Positions 57,155 through 64,000 of a stretch of 64,000 bases of DNA are shown piece by piece. The notes beneath the pieces are model-generated. The model was not told the DNA's origin and ran no database searches. It worked only from the letters and a program-made list of their open reading frames with translations. How positions within the stretch are numbered: position 1 is the first letter of the stretch; each line of letters begins with the position of its first letter. Position numbers and translations under genes: made by a program. This DNA is from Phreatobacter oligotrophus. GTDB taxonomy: Bacteria; Pseudomonadota; Alphaproteobacteria; Rhizobiales; Phreatobacteraceae. Location of the stretch: assembly GCF_003046185.1 (NCBI RefSeq), contig NZ_PZZL01000005.1, forward strand, positions 186,001 through 250,000, written 5' to 3'.

Positions 57155-57469
57155 TCAGACGCCCATGGCCGCCTTGTAGGAGGGGTGCAGGAGGTCGCGA
57201 GCCTCCGGGTGCTTGCCGAACCAGGCGGCGAAGAACGGGCAGAGCGGCACCACCGACAGGCCCCGCTCGCGGGCGGCGGCAAGTCCCGCCTTGATCAGGG
57301 CCGAGCCGATGCCGCGGCCACCGAGCGCCTCCGGCACTTCCGTGTGGGTGAAAAAGATCGAGCCCCCGGCGATGCGATAGGCCGCGAAGGCGAGATGGCC
57401 CTCGACGCTCGCCTCGAAACGCTGCGCGGCTGGATTGTCGACGACGGCAATGGCGGCGGCTTCGGTCAT
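57155..57469 (-). CDS. Small GNAT-like N-acetyltransferase (NATD1/YidJ type)
   Basis: The 104-aa product is a minimal Gcn5-related acetyltransferase domain. The acetyl-CoA loop is EALGGRGIGSALIKAGLAAA and the signatures FFTHTEVPEALGGRGIG and VVPLCPFFAAWFGKHPE match the NATD1-like group. It is too short for a full substrate-recognition region, and its target is unknown. ATG 57469 follows AAGGAG; the frame is open upstream into the repeat area without support. Confidence 0.88.
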   Translation of the reverse strand: MTEAAAIAVVDNPAAQRFEASVEGHLAFAAYRIAGGSIFFTHTEVPEALGGRGIGSALIKAGLAAARERGLSVVPLCPFFAAWFGKHPEARDLLHPSYKAAMGV

Positions 57470-57584
57470 GGCGGGGCTCCTTGGGGAGTGAAACGGCGTG
57501 AGCCCCAGCCTCGTTCCAGCAAGGCGCGAGGGCAAGCGGCGGGAGCCCAAGCCGGGATTGCGGGGATGCAAGGCGCCCACGCAA

Positions 57585-57736
57585 GCCCCTCACCCTTCCC
57601 TCTCCCCGCAGGCGGGGAGAGGGTCAACAGCCTCGCGCACTGGGGGCAACGGTCAGGCTTGGCGCGCCGCACCAGAATGGATCGCGACGTCATCGCCCCC
57701 TCTCCCCGCGAGCGGGGAGAGGGAAGGGTGAGGGGC
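57585..57736. repeat. Palindromic intergenic element, copy 3 of 3
   Basis: This 152-bp copy has the same inverted ends (GCCCCTCACCCTTCCCTCTC and its complement) and nested CCCCGC/GCGGGG hairpins as those at 29622 and 43783, again in the same orientation, with GGTCAACAG at the left and CGCGACGTC at the right. It lies in a 299-bp gap between two minus-strand genes. Confidence 0.88.
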
Positions 57737-57768
57737 CGTTCTCCACCCGGAAACCGCCCCCTGCGACC

Positions 57769-60465
57769 TCACCCCAACTCCAGGACGACCTTCTGCAGCG
57801 CCGGATCGTCCGGGTCCGCGCCGATGCGGAAGCCGAGGTCGCGGGCCAGAGCCAGCATGCGGACATTCTCCGCCAGCACCTGGCCATAGATGCGCTTCGT
57901 GCCCTGCCGCCGGCCGTAATCGATGATCAGCTTCATCAGCGACAGGCCGAGCCCACGGCCCTGCTGGTCGGAGCGCACGAAGATCGCATATTCGGCATTC
58001 TCGTTGTCCGGGTCGGCATGGAGGCGCACCGCCCCCAGCATCTCGCCGCTGTCGGGATCGAGCGCCACGAGCACCATGGACCGCGCATAGTCGATCTGGG
58101 TGAGGCGGGCGATGAAGGCGTGGGTGAATTCCTTGATCGGCGCGAAGAAGCGCTGGCGCACGTCATCCGGGTCGACGCGCTGGAAGAAGTCGCGGAACAG
58201 CTGCTCGTCCTCGGGCCGCACCGGGCGGATGCGGCAGGCAAAGCCGCTCTCGGTGACGAGGTCGCGCTCCCATTCGGTGGGGTAGGGACGGATGGCGAAG
58301 CGCGGATGGCCGCCGCGCACCAGGCCCCTGGCGCGGGGCGCGCCGACGGCGATGCGCGCGTCCAGCGCGACGATGCAGCCGGCATCGGCCAGCAGCGGAT
58401 TGATGTCGATCTCGGCGACCTCCGGCAGGTCGGCGGCGAGCTGCGACAGACGCACCAGGATCTCCGCGACCTTCGCGGTGTCCACCGGCGGCACGTCGCG
58501 ATAGCCCGCCATCTGCTTGGCGATGCGGGTGCGGGCGATCATGTCGCGGGCGATCCGCATGTCGAGCGGCGGCAGCGCCAGCGCGCGGTCCTTGATGAGC
58601 TCGACGGCCTTGCCGCCGCGCCCGAACAGCATGACGGATCCGAAGGTCGGATCATCGGCGAGGCCGACGATGAGCTCGATGGCGCCGGGCCGGTGCACCA
58701 TGGGCTGGACCATCACGCCGTCGATGCGGGCCTTGGGCATCTGCCGGGACACCCGCGCCAGCATCTCGGTGACCGCCGCGCCCACCGCCTCGCGGGTCGC
58801 AAGGCCGAGGCGGACGCCGCCGACATCGGATTTGTGGGTGATGTCCGGCGACAGGATCTTCACCGCGATGGCCTGGCCCTGGTCGAGGAAGGGGGCGGCG
58901 AAGGTGACCGCCTCCTCCGCCGTCCGCGCGGCGGCGATCGGCACGGTCGGGATGCCATAGGCGGTGAGGATGCGGTCGACGAGCAGCGGATCGAGCCAGC
59001 GCTTGTTCGCCTTCACCGCGGCGCCGAGCTCCGCCCTCAGGGCCGCGAGATCGTCGGGCGCGACGATGGCGGCGTTCTCCGGCGTCTCCATCAGCGCGTC
59101 CTGGCCGCGCCGGTAGCGCACCATGTGCATGAAGCCGCGCACCGCCTCGGATTCCGTCGGGTAGCTCGGCAGGCCGGCCTTGGCGAAGATGTCGGTCGCC
59201 GCCTCCTGGTCGCCGAGCCAGACCGTGAAGACCGGCTTCAGGCGCCCGCCGCGGCTCTTGCGGCCGGTGACGACGCTCGCCACGGCCTTCGCCGCATCAA
59301 GGCTCGGCAGCAGCGCCGTCGGGCAGTTCATGACCAGCACCGCATCGACCTCGCGGTCGTCGAGGACGGCCTCCATGGCCGCGGCATAGCGGGCGGCGTC
59401 CGCGTCGCCGATGATGTCGATGGGATTACCCCCCGACCAGGTCGCCGGCAGCACCGAATCGAGCCGTCCCCGGGTCTCCTCGCCGATGCCGGCAAGGCGG
59501 CCGCCATGGTCCATCAGCGCATCGACGGCTAGCACGCCGAGCCCGCCGCCATTGGTGACGATGCCGAGCCGGTCGCCGGCGAAGGACGGATAGCGCGACA
59601 GCGTCTCGGCCGCGGCGATGAGTTCGTCGAGATCGGTGACGCGCACGAGGCCGGCGCGGGCGAAGGCGGCGGCATAGACGTCGTCCGCGCCCGCGAGCGC
59701 GCCCGTATGCGACTTCGCGGCGCTGGCAGCTGCGGACGAGCGGCCCGACTTCAGCACGATGACCGGCTTGGAGCGCGCCGCGGCGCGGGCCGAGGCCATG
59801 AACTTGCGCACGTCCTTGATGGCCTCGATGTAGACGAGGATGGCACGGGTCCGGTAGTCGGCGGCGAAATAGTCGAGGCAGTCGCCCGTATCGACGTCGA
59901 GCTGGTCGCCGAGGGTGACGACCCCCGAGAAGCCGATATGGCGCACCTCCGCCCATTCGAGCAGTGCGGCGGCAATGGCGCCGGACTGCGAGATGAGGGC
60001 GAGCGAACCGGGCCGCGTCTTGCGCGAGGAGAAGCTCGCATCCACCCCGCCATGGGGCGCGATGACGCCAAAGCAGTTGGGCCCGACGATGCGCAGGCCC
60101 TTGTCGCGCACGGCGCCGGCAAGACGGCCGCTCGCCTGCTCATAGCCGTCGCGCTCCAGCGCCGAGATGACGACGGTCGCGGGAATGCCGAGCCGTGCCG
60201 CCTCCTCGACGAGTCCCGGCACCGTCGCGCCCGGCGTCGCGATGACCGCGAGGTCGGGCGGTGCGGGAAGATCGGCGAGCCGCGCATGGGCTTTCACGCC
60301 CCCGACGACGCGATGCTTCGGGTTGATGGGGTAGAGCGTTCCGGAAAAGCCCGCCCGGGCCATGTTGGCCATCAGCGCCTGACCCATCGAATGCGGCCGG
60401 TCCGTCGCCCCGACAATGGCGACAGAGCGCGGGGCGAAGAACCGGTCGAGGCGGTAAAGCGACAT
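57769..60465 (-). CDS. Pat-type protein acetyltransferase (CoA-ligase-like plus GNAT)
   Basis: The 898-aa product has an N-terminal NDP-forming acetyl-CoA-synthetase-like CoA-binding domain ([20 protein letters not shown] ... [10 protein letters not shown]), an ATP-grasp domain ([20 protein letters not shown]) and a C-terminal GNAT domain from about 735 ([20 protein letters not shown] ... [20 protein letters not shown]). This fusion is the layout of bacterial Pat/PatZ enzymes that acetylate lysines on acyl-CoA synthetases and other proteins. ATG 60465 is before [19 protein letters not shown]. The GNAT portion is intact. Confidence 0.91.
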   Translation of the reverse strand: MSLYRLDRFFAPRSVAIVGATDRPHSMGQALMANMARAGFSGTLYPINPKHRVVGGVKAHARLADLPAPPDLAVIATPGATVPGLVEEAARLGIPATVVISALERDGYEQASGRLAGAVRDKGLRIVGPNCFGVIAPHGGVDASFSSRKTRPGSLALISQSGAIAAALLEWAEVRHIGFSGVVTLGDQLDVDTGDCLDYFAADYRTRAILVYIEAIKDVRKFMASARAAARSKPVIVLKSGRSSAAASAAKSHTGALAGADDVYAAAFARAGLVRVTDLDELIAAAETLSRYPSFAGDRLGIVTNGGGLGVLAVDALMDHGGRLAGIGEETRGRLDSVLPATWSGGNPIDIIGDADAARYAAAMEAVLDDREVDAVLVMNCPTALLPSLDAAKAVASVVTGRKSRGGRLKPVFTVWLGDQEAATDIFAKAGLPSYPTESEAVRGFMHMVRYRRGQDALMETPENAAIVAPDDLAALRAELGAAVKANKRWLDPLLVDRILTAYGIPTVPIAAARTAEEAVTFAAPFLDQGQAIAVKILSPDITHKSDVGGVRLGLATREAVGAAVTEMLARVSRQMPKARIDGVMVQPMVHRPGAIELIVGLADDPTFGSVMLFGRGGKAVELIKDRALALPPLDMRIARDMIARTRIAKQMAGYRDVPPVDTAKVAEILVRLSQLAADLPEVAEIDINPLLADAGCIVALDARIAVGAPRARGLVRGGHPRFAIRPYPTEWERDLVTESGFACRIRPVRPEDEQLFRDFFQRVDPDDVRQRFFAPIKEFTHAFIARLTQIDYARSMVLVALDPDSGEMLGAVRLHADPDNENAEYAIFVRSDQQGRGLGLSLMKLIIDYGRRQGTKRIYGQVLAENVRMLALARDLGFRIGADPDDPALQKVVLELG

Positions 60466-60649
60466 GGAACGTGGTCTCCGTCGGGGGACAGGGCAGAGGC
60501 CGTGCGCCACTCTAGGACGCGGGCCGCACCATCGGAACCCGAGAACCGCCGCACTCTCCCGTCCACGGCGTCGCGGGGCGACGACATGGATCAATGCTGC
60601 ACCGCACAACAAGGCTTAATGAAGGCCGGCTGCGCCCGAAGGCCGCGAC

Positions 60650-61264
60650 TCAGCCGCCGTGCTTCTCCAGGAAGCCCTCGACCGGCAGGGTGCGGAAATC
60701 CGTCAGGGCCTGCCGCAGCCGCTCGTGCTCCCAGTCCCACCAGGCGAGCGCCATGAGCCGCTCGGCCACAGCCTCGCTGAAGCGCCGCTTGATCACCCGC
60801 GCGGGATTGCCGCCGACCACCGTGTAGGGCGCGACATCCTTGGTGACGATGGCGCCCGCCGCCACCACCGCGCCCGTTCCGACCGACTTGCCGGCGAGCA
60901 CCACGCCGCCATGGCCGATCCACACGTCATGTCCGATGGTGACCGCATGGGAGCGCCGCCAGTCGAAGAAGCCAGCCTCGTCCGGCTCGCCGTCGAAATA
61001 GCGCGAGGCCCGGTAGAGGAAGTGGCTCTGGCTCGCACGCTCCATCGGGTGGTTGCCGGGATTGATGCGCACATGCGAGGCGATCGAGCAGAACTTGCCG
61101 ATGGTCGACATGTCGATCTGCCCGTCCTGCACGATGTAGGAGTAGTCGCCCATCACCGTCTCGGAGATCACCGTGCGCGCGCCGACCTCGGTGTAGGCGC
61201 CGAAGCGGCTGTCGCGGACGATGGCGGTCGGGTGGATGGAAGGCTCGAGGCCGAGGCGGCTCAT
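60650..61264 (-). CDS. Hexapeptide-repeat acyltransferase, phosphonate-locus type
   Basis: The 204-aa product is a left-handed beta-helix transferase. The repeats include SRFGAYTEVGARTVISE, VTIGHDVWIGHGGVVLAGKS and VGTGAVVAAGAIVTKDVAPY. The catalytic-type His is in ...NPGNHPMERASQSHFLYRA. Its length and sequence match the hexapeptide family found in phosphonate-utilisation loci of alphaproteobacteria. Divergent placement from phnC with a shared Pho-box region agrees with this role. ATG 61264 is clear. Confidence 0.85.
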   Translation of the reverse strand: MSRLGLEPSIHPTAIVRDSRFGAYTEVGARTVISETVMGDYSYIVQDGQIDMSTIGKFCSIASHVRINPGNHPMERASQSHFLYRASRYFDGEPDEAGFFDWRRSHAVTIGHDVWIGHGGVVLAGKSVGTGAVVAAGAIVTKDVAPYTVVGGNPARVIKRRFSEAVAERLMALAWWDWEHERLRQALTDFRTLPVEGFLEKHGG

Positions 61265-61382
61265 GATGCGGCGTCCGTGGTCAATGCTTCAGCAGGCTGC
61301 CTTGGATGACGCCAACATGACGATGTGATGACAGTGTCCACAGTATTCGCTCTGGGAGCGCGGGCAAATCGCCACCCGGGGA

Positions 61383-61400
61383 CTGTCACACGACTGTAAT
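61383..61400. promoter_or_regulatory. Pho box upstream of phnC
   Basis: CTGTCAC-ACGA-CTGTAAT matches the PhoB box of two 7-bp repeats spaced by 4 bp. It lies 71 bp before the phnC start, within the divergent region shared with the hexapeptide transferase gene. A partial ATGACAG half-site also occurs at 61328-61334. Phosphate-starvation control is expected. Confidence 0.72.
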
Positions 61401-61471
61401 GCAGCACTCCTAGAGCCGACCCGAGAGAGTGTGGGCGTCCGTTCGGCGTCTGCCCGTCCCGGGAGTGTGCC

Positions 61472-62278
61472 ATGCTGAGGATCGAAGGGCTGACACGGCG
61501 CTTCGGCACGATGACGGCGGTGGACAATGTGTCCCTCGAGATCGACCGCGGCGCCTTCATCGGCGTGATCGGTCGTTCCGGCGCCGGCAAGTCGACGCTG
61601 CTGCGCATGATCAACCGCCTGCAGGACGCCTCCTCCGGCCGCATCCTTTGCGAAGGCCAGGACGTCACCGGCCTGAAGGGCGCGGCGCTGCGCGACTGGC
61701 GCCAGTCCTGCGCCATGATCTTCCAGCAGTTCAATCTGGTCGGTCGCCTCGACGTGCTCACCAACGTGCTGATGGGCCGGCTGAACCATGTCGGCCAGGC
61801 CCGATCGCTGCTGAAGCTGTGGAGCGCCGAGGACAAGGCCATCGCCCTGTCCGCCCTCGAGCAGTTCGACATTGCCGGGCTCGCCGCCCAGCGCGCCGAG
61901 AGCCTCTCCGGCGGCCAGCAGCAGCGCGTCGCCATTGCCCGCGCCCTGGTGCAGGAGCCGCGCATCATCCTCGCCGACGAGCCGATCGCTTCGCTCGACC
62001 CGCGCAACACCCGCATCGTCATGGACGCGCTGCAGCGGATCAACAGGCACTACGGCATCACCGTCGTCTGCAATCTCCACTCGCTCGACCTCGCCCGCTC
62101 CTACTGCGACCGGCTGGTCGGCATGGCCCAGGGCCGCGTCGTCTTCGACGGCGCGCCCGACGCGCTCACCGATGACGTCGCCCGCCAGCTCTACGGCATC
62201 GAGTCCGGCGAGGTCCTCGACGGCCATACCCCCGTTCCCATGCCCGCGCCGGCGCTGCCCGCCGCGGTTCCCGCCTGA
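61472..62278 (+). CDS. phnC: Phosphonate ABC transporter ATP-binding protein
   Basis: The 268-aa product has Walker A GRSGAGKS at 34-41, the Q-loop region [21 protein letters not shown], signature [15 protein letters not shown] and Walker [35 protein letters not shown] is highly typical of PhnC. It powers import of phosphonates with PhnD and a PhnE permease, which should lie beyond the right edge. It is preceded by a Pho box. Confidence 0.94.
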   Translation: MLRIEGLTRRFGTMTAVDNVSLEIDRGAFIGVIGRSGAGKSTLLRMINRLQDASSGRILCEGQDVTGLKGAALRDWRQSCAMIFQQFNLVGRLDVLTNVLMGRLNHVGQARSLLKLWSAEDKAIALSALEQFDIAGLAAQRAESLSGGQQQRVAIARALVQEPRIILADEPIASLDPRNTRIVMDALQRINRHYGITVVCNLHSLDLARSYCDRLVGMAQGRVVFDGAPDALTDDVARQLYGIESGEVLDGHTPVPMPAPALPAAVPA

Positions 62279-62304
62279 AACCCGACCGTTCGGAGATCTG
62301 ACCC

Positions 62305-63222
62305 ATGTTCGACCGCCGCCAGCTTGTCGCCGGCCTTGCCGGCCTGCCGCTCCTGCCCGCCGCCGCCTCCGCCCAGGGCGCCTGGCAGACCCGCTTCCCC
62401 GAGCTCGTCTTCGCCGTCATCCCGGCCGAAAACGCCTCGGGCACCGTCGAGCGCTACACCCCCTTCACCGAGTACCTGACCCGTGAGCTCGGCACCAAAG
62501 TGACCCTGCGCGTCGCCAACGACTATGCCGCGGTCATCGAGGGCCAGCGCGCCGGCAACATCCACTTCGCCTTCTACGGCCCGTCGTCCTACGTGCGCGC
62601 CCACACCGTCACCAATGGCGGCGTGGTGCCCTTCGTGGTCGAGGTCCTGCAGGACGGCTCGGTCGGCTACTATTCGGTGCTCTATGTGCGCGCCAACAAC
62701 CCGGCGACCCGCATCGAGGACCTGCGCGGCAAGAACCTCTGCCTCGTCGACCCCAACTCGACCTCGGGCAATAACGTGCCGCGCTTCGCCATGTCGAAGC
62801 TCGGCATCAACACCCCCGACCAGTTCTTCTCCCGCGTCGTCTATGCCGGCAGCCACGAGAACGCCGTGACCGCCGTCATGCAGGGCACCTGCGACGCCGC
62901 CTTCAACTGGTGGAACTCCGAGACCGACTCCAACCTCAGCCGCATGGTGGCGAAGGGCATGGTGAAGGCCGAGGACTTCAAGATGATCTTCAAGTCCGAC
63001 CTCATCGCCGGCTCGCCGGTCGCCTACCTGACCTCGCTGCCCGAGGAGGCCAAGGCCGCCCTCACCAAGGCCTTCGTCGAGGCCCCGGTGAAGGCCAAGG
63101 CCGCCTTCGACCGCTGGTCGGATGGCAAGAACCAGGGCTTCCGCCCCACCACCCACGCCGACTACCAGTCCATCGTCGACCTGCAGCGCTTCGTCGACCA
63201 GATGCGCCGCAACCGCAGCTGA
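62305..63222 (+). CDS. phnD: Phosphonate ABC transporter substrate-binding protein, first copy
   Basis: The 305-aa product has a signal peptide (MFDRRQLVAGLAGLPLLPAA, cleaved near AASAQG). The PhnD landmarks are PAENASGTVERYTPFTEYL, VANDYAAVIEGQRAG, FAFYGPSSYVRA, LVDPNSTSGNNVPRFAMSKL and YAGSHENAVTAVMQGTCDAA. It binds phosphonates in the periplasm. GGAG precedes ATG 62305, 26 bp after phnC. A second phnD follows after a strong hairpin. Confidence 0.93.
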   Translation: MFDRRQLVAGLAGLPLLPAAASAQGAWQTRFPELVFAVIPAENASGTVERYTPFTEYLTRELGTKVTLRVANDYAAVIEGQRAGNIHFAFYGPSSYVRAHTVTNGGVVPFVVEVLQDGSVGYYSVLYVRANNPATRIEDLRGKNLCLVDPNSTSGNNVPRFAMSKLGINTPDQFFSRVVYAGSHENAVTAVMQGTCDAAFNWWNSETDSNLSRMVAKGMVKAEDFKMIFKSDLIAGSPVAYLTSLPEEAKAALTKAFVEAPVKAKAAFDRWSDGKNQGFRPTTHADYQSIVDLQRFVDQMRRNRS

Positions 63223-63228
63223 TGGAAC

Positions 63229-63260
63229 GCCGGGCTCCCGCCGTGGTGCGGGAGCCCGGC
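63229..63260 (+). terminator. Intercistronic hairpin between the two phnD genes
   Basis: GCCGGGCTCCCGC (63229-63241) and GCGGGAGCCCGGC (63248-63260) form a perfect 13-bp stem with a CGTGGT loop, 6 bp after the first phnD stop. No T-run follows. Such hairpins often raise the level of the upstream binding-protein mRNA or partly stop transcription. Confidence 0.75.
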
Positions 63261-63289
63261 CGATTTCCTGCCGAACCCGGATACGAGCC

Positions 63290-64000
63290 ATGCAGTCCCG
63301 TCGCGACGCCCTCGCGCTCCTTGCCTCGTTTCCCTGGGCCGGCAACGCATTTGCCCAGGCCGAGGACTGGCGGCGCGCCTATCCTGAACTTGTCCTCTCG
63401 GTGACCCCGGCGGAGAATTCAGGCGGCGTCATCGACCGCTTCGCACCTTTTGCCGAGTACTTGTCGCGCACCCTCGGCGTCAAAGTCACGATCCGCATCG
63501 CCAACGACTATGCGGCGGTGATCGAAGGCCTGCGCTCCGGTCAGGTGCATATCGCCCATATGGGTCCGGCAGCCTATACCCGCGCCTCCATCGTGACGCA
63601 GGACGGCATCGAGCCACTGGTCACGATGGCCAATTCCGAGGGCGCCATCGGCTACTATTCGGTGCTCTACGTCCGCGCGAACGATACCGCGCGCTCGCTC
63701 CAGGACCTGCGCGGCCGCAACCTCTGCCTTGTCGATCCGAATTCGGCGTCCGGCAACAACGTGCCGCGCTATGCCCTGTCCAAGCTCGGCATCGAGCCGG
63801 AAAGCCATTTCGACCGGGTCGTCTATTCCGGCAGCCACGAGAATGCGGTCATCGCGCTCTCGCAGGGCACCTGCGACGCGGCCTTCAACTGGTGGAACAC
63901 CGAGCGCGAGTCGAACCTGCAGCGCATGGCCACGAAGGGCATGGTGAAGACCGAGGATTTCCGCATCGTCTTCCGGTCCGAGCTGATCCCCGGCTCGCCG
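63290..64000 (+). CDS. phnD: Phosphonate ABC transporter substrate-binding protein, second copy, 3'-partial
   Basis: The frame is open from ATG 63290 to the right edge (237 codons). It has a signal with RRDALALLASFPWAGNAFAQAED, then PAENSGGVIDRFAPFAEYL, IANDYAAVIEGLRSG, LVDPNSASGNNVPRYALSKL and YSGSHENAVIALSQGTCDAA. It is clearly homologous to the first phnD but diverged throughout, for example at the ligand-site segments AHMGPAAYTRAS versus AFYGPSSYVRAH. Different phosphonate specificity is plausible. The 3' end lies outside the window. Confidence 0.92.
   Translation, partial: MQSRRDALALLASFPWAGNAFAQAEDWRRAYPELVLSVTPAENSGGVIDRFAPFAEYLSRTLGVKVTIRIANDYAAVIEGLRSGQVHIAHMGPAAYTRASIVTQDGIEPLVTMANSEGAIGYYSVLYVRANDTARSLQDLRGRNLCLVDPNSASGNNVPRYALSKLGIEPESHFDRVVYSGSHENAVIALSQGTCDAAFNWWNTERESNLQRMATKGMVKTEDFRIVFRSELIPGSP

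Noticed and set aside
29622-57736. CRISPR array from repeated palindromes
   Set aside because: The three copies are ~14 kb apart and ~155 bp long, with no short direct repeats or spacers.

Overview
The window looks like chromosomal DNA of a high-GC alphaproteobacterium, most likely in the order Hyphomicrobiales (Rhizobiales). The evidence is very strong G/C third-position bias, a CpdR cell-cycle regulator beside an N-formylglutamate amidohydrolase and a tRNA-Val, a ROSE-like leader on a small heat-shock gene, a PhnC-PhnD locus with a neighbouring hexapeptide acyltransferase, and several palindromic intergenic repeats of the kind common in this order. I cannot name the genus. I see no rRNA, CRISPR array, transposase or prophage. 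Most genes are chromosomal housekeeping, transport or signalling genes.

Region by region. 1-6.3 kb: end of a membrane diguanylate cyclase, then two MltB-type lytic transglycosylases flanking a short chlorite-dismutase-like haem protein, then a secreted SGNH/DUF459 protein. 6.6-12.8 kb: glutamate synthase gltB-gltD. 13-20.5 kb: threonine aldolase, small exported proteins, Hsp20 with a three-hairpin leader, alpha/beta hydrolase, HisN-type phosphatase and an MFS carrier. 20.5-22.6 kb: a probable trans-acting sRNA, N-formylglutamate amidohydrolase, cpdR and tRNA-Val(GAC). 22.7-27.3 kb: patatin-like phospholipase, chemoreceptor, cold-shock protein and small proteins. 27.3-29.6 kb: a translationally coupled carrier protein / ketoreductase / adenylate-forming ligase cassette.

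29.8-35 kb: SMP-30 lactonase-like protein, CYTH phosphatase, alpha-hydroxy-acid oxidase, metallophosphoesterase with a diacylglycerol-kinase-like enzyme, and a coiled-coil protein. 35.2-43.8 kb: a probable 4-hydroxyproline uptake and catabolic region (FCD-GntR regulator, TRAP transporter, DapA-like deaminase, 4-hydroxyproline epimerase), interrupted by two paralogous membrane GGDEF genes. 44-54 kb: a TonB-dependent receptor under a Zur-like palindrome, a hybrid histidine kinase whose stop abuts that of a convergent NarL-type regulator, and an MFP-RND efflux pair. 54.3-61.3 kb: a desaturase closely resembling eukaryotic sphingolipid delta-4 desaturases (DEGS), AidB-type acyl-CoA dehydrogenase, a small GNAT, a Pat-type CoA-ligase/GNAT fusion and a hexapeptide acyltransferase. 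61.4 kb to the end: Pho box, phnC, phnD and a second phnD cut by the window edge.

Three copies of a ~155-bp palindromic element lie at 29.6, 43.8 and 57.6 kb, and two unrelated palindromic elements lie at 12.9 and 38.9 kb. The most attractive items for follow-up are the DEGS-like desaturase, the sRNA, the ROSE-like thermometer, the carrier-protein cassette and the chlorite-dismutase-like gene. I did not find one clear undescribed multi-gene defence or mobile system. All functional calls rest on motif recognition by eye, without database searches.
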